From: Taxillus chinensis
Lineage: Eukaryota > Streptophyta > Magnoliopsida > Santalales > Loranthaceae
Reading direction: 5' to 3'
DNA: 64,000 nt
Assembly (NCBI GenBank): GCA_023512835.1
Contig: CM042087.1
Location: 5,152,550 to 5,216,549 of the forward strand
Position 1 is the first letter of the stretch, and each line of letters starts with the position of its first letter. The notes below the pieces were generated by a model. That model was not told where the DNA came from and ran no database searches. It saw nothing but the letters and a program-made list of their open reading frames with translations. This document shows, in pieces, positions 56,367-64,000 of this stretch. Both the position numbers and the translations under genes were made by a program.

Positions 56367-57918
56367 ATGGCAGAACAAACACAAAACAGATTTGCTAGTC
56401 TAGAGCAAGGCCAACAAGAACTGCAAAATCAAATGAAGGCCATGATGGAAATGTTGACCAAGATGGCAGCAGACAAAGATAGGGGTTCCACTGAGATGGC
56501 CACTAACCAGTCCCTAAGGCAAGCGCAAGGGGCAACAATGCCTCCCCACTTCATACCAGTACCCCCACAGGAGTTCAATCCATCCAACATGAACCCTGGG
56601 CCTTCTCCTGAAGTCCAATTTACCTCGCTGGCTCTGAGCAACATGGCCGAAGCGATGGGACTTCATGTACCTCAGGATGGTGATCAGTCACTATCAATGA
56701 AGAAGCTTGAGGAAAGACTCAAAGCAGTTGAAGGAACAGAAGCTTATGGGATGATTAGTCCCCAAGACTTGTGCCTGGTGCCCAACATGATTCTGCCACC
56801 AAAATTCAAGGTATCGGACTTTGACAAGTTTAATGGGTCCAGTGCCCAAAAACACACCTTACTATGTATTGTCGAAAGATGGCTGCCCATGCTAATGATG
56901 ACAAGCTCCTCATGCATTGTTTCCAAGAAAGCTTGATTGGGGCACCACTTTGATGGTACATTCAGCTGGAGGGAAGTCATATCAAGACTTGGAGAGACCT
57001 CGCAACAGCTTTCCTCACACAATACAAACACATCACGGAATTGGAGCTGGACAGGTTGGTGTTGCTAGCCTTTGAGAAAGGAGCTACTGAAAGCTTTAGA
57101 GTTTATGCAAGAAGATAGAGGGAGGCAACTACAGAAGTTGAACCCGCATTAACCGAAAGAGAGTTGACCACAACGTTTATCAAAACTTTGAAAGGGGTAA
57201 ACTATGAAAAGCTGATAGGTAACGTATCCAGCAACTTCTCCGATCTAGTGGCTTCAGGAGAATGTATTGAAGGCGGTGTAAAAGAAGGGAAGCTTCATGG
57301 CGATACGTCAGACACATCCAAGAAGTCTGCACAGATGGGGAAAAAGAAAGAACCAGATATCCAGTCAATTTGGCAGAGCACTCCTATGCATCAAGGCAAC
57401 TTTGGGACATATCACAGTCTGTATCACACACTTGGATCCTATGCAGGGCCACTCTCAATGACAGCCTATGCAGCACCGTCACCTCCATACTTAGCATATC
57501 AACCACAAAGTGGAGCTCCTTATTGTTTTCCTCCAAATCCAACTCCAACCATGCAACCAAAACTCCAACAAGCCCCTGTCAGGACGAGCCAAACCACTAA
57601 TAAACCCAGGCAAGAATTCTATAAGATCCCTATAACTATGCTGAGCTATATCCACGACTCCTGAAAGCCAGAATGGTGACTCCAATTCCAGCAATAGAAG
57701 TGAAACAACCACCCCCAGCATGGTACAAGTCAGAGGCTCAATGTGCCTATCACAGCAATGGAGCAGGGCACGACGTTGAAAATTGTTTTGCCCTCAAGAA
57801 AATTGTCCAACAGTTAGTAAGGGCCAAGTGGTTGGACTTTTCGAAGTCGTCCGGGGAACCAAGTGTCGACTCAAACCCATTACCGGAACATCCAAGCCAG
57901 CAAACCATGGAGCCATAG
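56367..57918 (+). pseudogene. gag: gag of Ogre-F, broken
   Basis: Starts MAEQTQNRFASLEQGQQELQ at 56367 (coiled-coil-like N-terminus), then LEERLKAVEGTEAYGMISPQ, DLCLVPNMILPPKFK and FDKFNGSSAQKHT. A frameshift near 56850 breaks the capsid. 57164-57664 resumes with the ELTTTFIKTLKGVNYEKLIG region (partly upstream) and a Pro/Gln-rich tail. After a TGA at 57661, PPAWYKSEAQCAYHSNGAGH gives the CX2HX4GHX4C motif, ending at 57918. Confidence 0.85.
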
Positions 57919-58912
57919 AAATAAAAATAACCAGAATTATGATGTTATGAGAAAACTTTCTAGGGATGTGGCAATTTTCTTTTCTTTTGTGTGTTCAATC
58001 AACCCAGTTTTATTAAGTTTATTTTACCTACAATTTTTGTGTGCAACAACATCTGTGACTACTTGTTTACTCTTTTGGCACGGGTAATAGGTCCAAACCA
58101 GGGCATATCAAGCCAAAGAAACCTACGCCATTTCAGTTTTACCTCAAACTCCAGGTAGATCGGAAGAGCATGTCAGCATGGCTGACAACAAAACTGTCCC
58201 TATGTCAAACTAGGGCACGACAAAGTTCCTTCTATCATTGAAAATTCCTTCTTGTGCACTTTGAGAAACACTTTGATTGTTTAAAATGAAGAGAGGCCAT
58301 CTTTCACTACCTCGTGATACTACCCTCACTAGCCCCTTTTGAGCCTGACTAAAATTCTTCTTGTATATATAACCCGATCCATGGTTCACCCCACACTGAA
58401 GCCAGTTTTACATGTCAAGATTGCACACATGGGCAATTATTGAGTAAAAGCAAAAAAAAAAAAGAGAATGAAAAAAAATGAAATATTTTGAATATCACAA
58501 ATTGGGACACTTTTGTGAAATCCCCTGACACTGGGGACAGTGGTAAAAAAAAGTAAAAAAATCATTTGAGCAACAATAATGTCCCACACGGGGGCAAATT
58601 TTTGACAAACAAAAAAGGAGAGTCCTATTTGAACTATGGATCATAACCATCCTAGAATAGGTTTGAGCCTGTTATATCCCTTTCTTGATAAACCTAGTAG
58701 CCCAGCCTACGTTACAGTCCTAAGAAAGTCCTCTCAGATTAAATGATCAAAGTTATTTCCCATATGTGCACTTCGGAACAACGTTATAGAGATCAAGGAT
58801 GCAAGGCGGACTTGATGATAACTCGCAAGGGCATCAAGGGTAAAATACAAAGCCACCTACAAGTAGAAGGAACAACAAGCAGAAAACAAGGCAGGCTTAG
58901 TGAAAACCCGAT
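57919..58912 (+). mobile_element. Ogre-F spacer after gag
   Basis: Non-coding, with stretches matching the reverse complements of 13805-13870 and 11480-11770 in Ogre-D. No protease or RT motif appears before the element is cut at 58912 by Copia-H. Short (A)n and (G)n tracts occur. Confidence 0.6.
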
Positions 58913-59513
58913 GTAGGTCCCAAAGTGAGTCTGAGGGGGGGGGGGGTGAATAGACTTTCTTCGAGCGCAGAAGCTAGACTGTTTGCTGATATGTGTTACT
59001 GCTAAGGATAACTATGATGGAAGTATTTATGATGAAGATGACAGTAGTAATTTGAGTGATAATGTAAGTTATGAACTATCAAACAAATCTGAGATGTAGT
59101 AAATGCTCCTTATTCACAGATCCTAGTTGTGCAAGGAATGGTCCGTGATAGTTTGGATTGTGGAAACCAACATTGAGGTTAGACTCAATAATCGTACTGG
59201 ATCTTGGATGAACAAGAGTATATGATAGATCAAAAGGTTTGATCTTGATCTTGGTTCAACGCAGCGCACAACACACAGAAGTTTTCTCTCAAGATTTGCT
59301 AAATCATGACAGGTTGCACAAAAAACTTAAACCAGGTTCACAGGTAGCAAGTTTCATCCATGTGATTTCTCAATTACTCGTAGTAGAAATGTATGAATCA
59401 CACTTAGGCACTGCTAATTTTTCATGGAGAGATAACCAGTTATTAACAGTTTTATACTTATGTTCATGCACAGGTTCTTAGTTTGAAATGAAACACAGGA
59501 CATGCAATAAGAA
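58913..59513 (-). mobile_element. 3' LTR or 3' end region of Copia-H
   Basis: Starts TGTAGGTCCCAAAG with a G run and GTGAATAGACTTT, the reversed end layout of the copia LTRs above (TGTTGGTCC...GTGAATAGGC), but the rest is diverged. The upstream LTR boundary is unclear, near 59475, where non-coding sequence meets the RNase H stop at 59514. Confidence 0.55.
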
Positions 59514-60329
59514 TTATGAAGTTAAATCTAACATGCAAAGTTTTGTCAGAAGTTCATTGAACCTGGCTTCATGCAGTGGTTTTGTAAATATGTCGGAAAG
59601 CTGGTCATCAGTGGATATATACTCAAGGGAAATGTCCTTCTTCAGCACGTGGTCACGTATGAAGTGATGTCTGACCTCGACGTGCTTGGTTTTGGGATGC
59701 ATGACAGGATTGTTGGAAATTGCATTGGAGCTTGTGTTGTCACAGTATAGTGGCACAACCTTCAGGTTAAATCCATAGTTTGAAAGTTGACTGGCCATCC
59801 AAAGCAACTAAGCACAACAACTTCCTGCAGTAATATATTCAGCTTCAGCCGTTGAAGTTGAAATTGAATTCTGTTTCTTGCTAAACTATGATACAAGTCT
59901 GTTGCCAAGTAGTTGGCATGTTCCACTTGTGCTCTTCCTATCAATCCTGCAACCAACAAAGTCTGCATCTGAAAATCCTCTTAGTTTGAAATCAGACTCC
60001 TTTAGGTATCAAAGTCCCAAAATTTCAGTTCCCTTAAGATACCGCATAATCCTCTTGACATGAGACATGTGAGACTCCTTGGGATGTGCTTGGTATCTTG
60101 CACAGATGCATGTTGCGAACATTATATTAGGTCTGCTTGCTGTGAGATACAACAAGGATCCGATTATGCTTCTGTATTCTGTGATATCCACTTCTTTGCC
60201 TGCTTCATCCATATCTAATTTGACGTTTGTAGGAATGGGGGTTTACATGTGAGTCACATCAGTCATCTTAAAGTTCTTTAGAATCTCCTTAGTGTATTTG
60301 GTTTGACTGATAAAGATCCCATCCTTCAA
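59514..60329 (-). pseudogene. Copia-H RT connection and RNase H
   Basis: Reads EVDITEYRSIIGSLLYLTAS, IMFATCICARYQAHPKESHM and RIMRYLKGTEILGL (60009-60212), then, after frameshifts near 59990 and 59800, VPLYCDNTSSNAISNNPVMH, TKHVEVRHHFIRDHV and DQLSDIFTKPLHEARF. These are the standard copia RNase H blocks. Confidence 0.88.
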
Positions 60330-61209
60330 CTACTTGACCTCCAACCCAAGAATGAATGAAAGTTCTCCCATCATGCTCATTTCATATTCACTTTTCATCA
60401 GATGAGAGAATTCTTCACACTGCTTTTTATCCCTTGATCCGAAGATGATGTTATCAACATAAATCTGGACAATCAGGGGTGATCCTTTTCCTTCCTTGAG
60501 AAACAAGGTGGGGTCAATCTTGCCTTTTCTGAATTTGTTCTTGATTAAAAACTCTGACAATGTTTCATACCAAGCTCTGGGAGCTTGTTTTAGTCCATAT
60601 AGAGCCTTCTTCAGTTTGTACACCTTGTGTTCTTGGTTTGGCTCTAGAAATCCAGGAGGTTGTTCAACATAGACTTCTTCTTGGAGGTCTCCATTAAGAA
60701 ATGCACTCTTGACATCCATTTGATAAACCTTGAAGTCCTTGAATACTGCATATGCTAAAAATATGCGGATGGCCTCTAGTCTAGCAATTGGTGCAAAGGT
60801 TTCATCATAGTCAATTCCTTCTTCTTGTTTGTACCCTTTTGCAACCACTCTGGCCTTGTTTATGATGACGATACCATCAACATCGAGTTTATTCTAAAGA
60901 TCCATTTCACGCCAATGACTTGTTGTGATCTAGGCCTATTGACTAACTCCCATACTTTCTGTCTCTTGAATTGATTGAGCTCTTCTTGCATAGCATCAAT
61001 CCAATAGTGATCCTAAACTGCATCAGCAATTGCTTTTGGCTCCACTTGTGATAAGAAACACATACAGATTCTCATGAAGTGTGGCAGCCCTTGTTTTTAC
61101 TCTTGTAGCAGGATCTCCTATGATCATTTTAGAAGGGTGGTCCTTTAACCTTCTTCTTGCCTTTGGAAGGTCTTTTATTTCTTTAGGGTGAATGCCCAAC
61201 TGCTCTATG
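60330..61209 (-). pseudogene. Copia-H reverse transcriptase, catalytic box altered
   Basis: Open from 60848 to 60330: [55 protein letters not shown] and [15 protein letters not shown]. The catalytic YVDD box reads YVDN (about 60446-60460), which should inactivate the enzyme. Upstream, 60849-61205 contains the RT N-terminus in broken frames. The sequence is cut at 61209 by an Athila LTR. Confidence 0.9.
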
Positions 61210-62704
61210 TGATAACGTGCATTTTATGGCGTTATTCTAGTGTTTATGTAGGGTGTTTAAGAGCATGATTAGAGCCTTATTGTATTATATTTCACATATA
61301 TCTGCTCTAACCGCTAGGAAGATGCTATTTGCAAATACATGCATTTTTAAGCTGTTTTGGTAGGTTTTGGAGATCACTTTTGACCAAGTATATGGCCTCA
61401 AACCAATTGGCGTGCAGAACAAACATTTCTCAGCATGATATCCGCTATCTCCCACAGAAGTTTCAGAGCAATCGGATGTGAACGCCAATTGGACTGAAAT
61501 GGCGTGCAAGCATATGTTTGCTTATCTGCCCTCTACAAGATGCAAGGAAGCTTGGGGAAGAATTGCAGCTAATTTAGAGCAGCACGCCAATTGGGCATAT
61601 GACGTTCAAATTGATGTGCAGCCATATTTTTGCACCGATCCAGTCGTTTTTCTATGCTGATCATTCTTTCCTAAAGGGCCTTGTCCATATTGTGCTTGGA
61701 TTGAGAGATTTTAAAGTTTATAGTGTCATTTATCAAAACTATGTCGTTTTGATAGATGGGTAGGGTACACTTTATAACACACATCAAGGCCATTCTCTAT
61801 AAATAGAGGTTCTACACGTCCAAGTGGAGAGGCTACACATTCTACACGTTTTTAAAGAGAGAGAGACATTTTGGAGGCTGTTCCTGACCTAGGAGAGCTG
61901 CCGTCGCAGCCGTCGCGGATTTTGGAAACTTGGGTTGAAGTTTGTTGTGCGCATGGATAAGAAGAAGATGTTGAGCTTTTCTGCTTTGTGTTTGCTTGTA
62001 ATCATGTGTGAGTAGTTTCCTTTATCTAGGGGAGCAATGTAGCCCCCTATGTTGTCAAACTGATTGATTGAATTTTGAGTTTGTTTAATTGAGATTGCAT
62101 GTTTTATGGATCTGTTCTTATCTTTTAATATCTTGGCTGTACACCTGGGTTTTCTTAGCCTTAGTCTGAGGCTGACCTTTGATTCATAACTTATTTGTGA
62201 TTGGTGTGACCATTATCCTGTCATGGGTATGATAATTAGGCTTTGCATGTTGATGTCATGATGACCATTCAGGCAGACAAGACTTAGAAGGGCTGGTAAT
62301 GACCAATTGCGGACTTTGGCTTAGTTGTAGCATGTTATCAATTAAATAATCTCAAGAACCTTAAAATCAGTAGAAACAACATAGGGAGGTGAAGTTGTGA
62401 CCCTAGATGCCTTTAATCCTTGAATCTTAATCCTAAAATCAATTTGCTTTCTTTGTTTATTCAGAAAACCAAATAAAAATTAGATCTTTAGTTATAAAAA
62501 AGAAAACTTTTTGCCAAGACATTTTATAGGGCAAGAGTAATTGGGTGTTTTGATTTAAGAACTAGAAAACTAGGCTAATCCCTGTCGGTTCGACCCCTTG
62601 CTTGCTGCTATTCTTTTAGTGCAAACTTAGGGAATTTATTATCTTGAAGAGAGATTTAATGACATTAGCTAGCTCTTTTAGAGAGGCTAAAAATCTGTCT
62701 GTCA
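61210..62704 (+). mobile_element. 5' LTR of the right-hand Athila element, 1495 bp
   Basis: TGATAACGTGCATTTTATGG to ATCTGTCTGTCA. It is the cleanest copy of the family and serves as reference for 12006, 16556, 21071 and the reversed copies. The left flank is CTATG. The U3 module occupies about 61370-61755, and TATAAATA is at 61798-61805. Confidence 0.93.
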
Positions 62705-62707
62705 AAT

Positions 62708-62725
62708 TGGCGCCGTTGCCGGGGA
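62708..62725 (+). other. Primer-binding site (tRNA-Asp) of the Athila element
   Basis: TGGCGCCGTTGCCGGGGA, complementary to the 3' end of plant tRNA-Asp and usual in Athila elements. It lies three bases after the LTR end. Confidence 0.93.
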
Positions 62726-62921
62726 TTTAACGGTTAACTAGTTTTTAAAATCAACATTGAGTGAAATTGTTTGAATTCTGATCTTGGTGTTTTATTTTGT
62801 CTTTTATTTTCGGTTATTTTGTGTTCCTTATTTGTTTATTTTGCATTGTTCGGAGCTACTGGTGTGTTCTTGTTGTTTTACAGGAACATACACCAAGTGT
62901 TTGAGGAATTCCTAGTTGTGC

Positions 62922-64000
62922 ATGCCAAGAGAGGAGTTTATACCATTTAATCAGGAACCTGAAAGATTGTTCAGAGCTCGTCGCAGGGCAGCTAGGGAAG
63001 CAAAGACGAGAGGTCAAGAAGCACTGCAAGGCTTAGAGCATTCAGTAGGTGAATTGATGGCAGATTTAAGGCCTGATGGTGGTGCACCGTAAGGAGGGGC
63101 CAATTACAATGGCCAATATCCAGAAGAAGAGGGTAATAGGTTTATGCCCAGAACCTTCTTAGACTACGCGAGACCGATGATGTCAGACCATTATTCTGGG
63201 ATTAGGCAAACAAGAGTTCAAGCAAATAGTTTTGAGCTGAAGCCGGCATTAATTAATATGGTGAGCAACAACGCTTTTGGAGGAACAGCAGTGGATGATC
63301 CACACTAGCATTTGATGAGGATCTACCAAATGTGTGACACCATAAAGATCAACAATGTGTCAGAGGAGGCAATAAAGCTAAGGCTTTTCCCTTTCTCCTT
63401 AAGGGATAGAGCTCTTGGGTGATTTAACAGTTTACCAGTAGGTTCAATAAATACTTGGGAGGAGATGCAGACTAAATTCATGTCTAAGTATTTTCCCCCT
63501 TCCAAGGTGATCCAGCTCAAAGGGGAAATTAGCAGATTTAGGCAAGATGAGATGGAGACTCTTCATAAAGCTTGGGAGCGCTTTAAAGATTTGGTGAGAA
63601 GATGCCCTGACCATGGAAGACCCCAATGGATTCAAATTGAATCTTTCTACACTGGTCTTCAATCTCACTCACAAGACAAGGTGAATGCAGCTGCTGGAGG
63701 ATGTTTGATGAATTTAGAGCCTGATGCCGTAGCAGAACTCTTGGAGAGACTGTCATTGGCTAATTGGCAGTGGTCTAACGTTCGCACTTCAAGGACAAGG
63801 GAGAAGATATCTTCAGTTGATACTCCCTCCAATGATATGCAAGGCAGATCCAAGCTTTAGCGAAAAGCATGGAAGTGTTGGCTCTTAAAGTTGGAGGATC
63901 ACAACACGCCTCACCAATAGCTGAGCAAGGATGGAGTGGAGCTGAAGATGCAAATTATCTTTGAGGGAAAGGCTTGTACCAGAAGCAGCAATATTATCCT
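62922..64000 (+). pseudogene. gag: gag of the Athila element, runs off the window
   Basis: Starts MPREEFIPFNQEPERLFRAR at 62922. In-frame stops at 63090 (TAA), 63306 (TAG) and 63420 (TGA) interrupt a collinear frame, which resumes open at 63465-63860. The capsid has FKMCDTI-like and KFMSKYFPPSKV blocks, and AWERFKDLVRRCPDHGRPQW, a signature of Athila gag, then IESFYTGL. The frame stops again at 63858 and the coding sequence continues past 64000. Confidence 0.88.

Overview
The window looks like heterochromatin-type nuclear DNA of a flowering plant, probably a eudicot with a repeat-rich genome. I found no host gene, tRNA, rRNA or CRISPR array. Nearly every supported base belongs to LTR retrotransposons of five kinds: Tekay/Del-like chromoviruses (PBS to initiator tRNA-Met, C-terminal chromodomain), Athila-like gypsy elements (PBS to tRNA-Asp), Tat/Ogre-like gypsy elements (extra RNase H, long leader, TTGGCAACTCTGCTGGGG-type PBS), SIRE/Tork-like Ty1-copia elements, and one CACTA transposon end. 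All coding regions are broken by stops and frameshifts. Clade names come from motifs I recognise, not from a search.

Layout, left to right. 1-8708: a + strand Tekay element (Tekay-1) whose 5' LTR begins outside the window. 8709-10105: fragments, including a reversed copia LTR piece and a CACTA terminus. 10106-25225: a minus-strand Tat/Ogre-like element (Ogre-D, 5' LTR at 22802-25225), broken by an Athila-family solo LTR (12006-13500) and by a non-autonomous Athila-family element with two LTRs (16556-22578). 26106-29670: a + strand copia element (Copia-A) with LTR and gag only. 29825-35599: an Athila-like insertion with a perfect 5-bp target duplication (TGTAG) in which LTRs and 3' internal sequence read on the minus strand but pol reads on the plus strand. 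35605-38519: the 3' part of another minus-strand Ogre (Ogre-E). 38520-43881: a second + strand copia (Copia-B), with LTR, gag, protease and integrase. 43882-58912: a + strand Ogre-like element (Ogre-F) whose 5' LTR is split by a complete minus-strand Tekay element (Tekay-2, 44077-53491). 58913-61209: minus-strand copia RT/RNase H (Copia-H). 61210-64000: LTR, PBS and gag of an Athila element running off the window.

The nesting gives a relative history: Ogre-E was entered by Copia-B; Copia-B by Ogre-F; Ogre-F by Tekay-2 (5' LTR) and truncated by Copia-H; Copia-H was entered by the right-hand Athila element. Tekay-2 is among the youngest insertions: its LTRs look nearly identical and its target duplications differ by one base.

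The most unusual signals concern LTR promoters. Tekay and Athila LTRs share a roughly 400-bp U3 module ending in an ACGT-centred palindrome upstream of the TATA box, although the internal regions belong to different gypsy clades. Separately, copia LTRs and the Ogre-D LTR share a tandem-array motif containing CGGAGTAAGGA at the same LTR position and orientation. These suggest promoter modules exchanged between unrelated retrotransposon lineages. Parts of 16400-23500 also carry long homopolymer runs replacing normal sequence, which probably reflect poor consensus quality.
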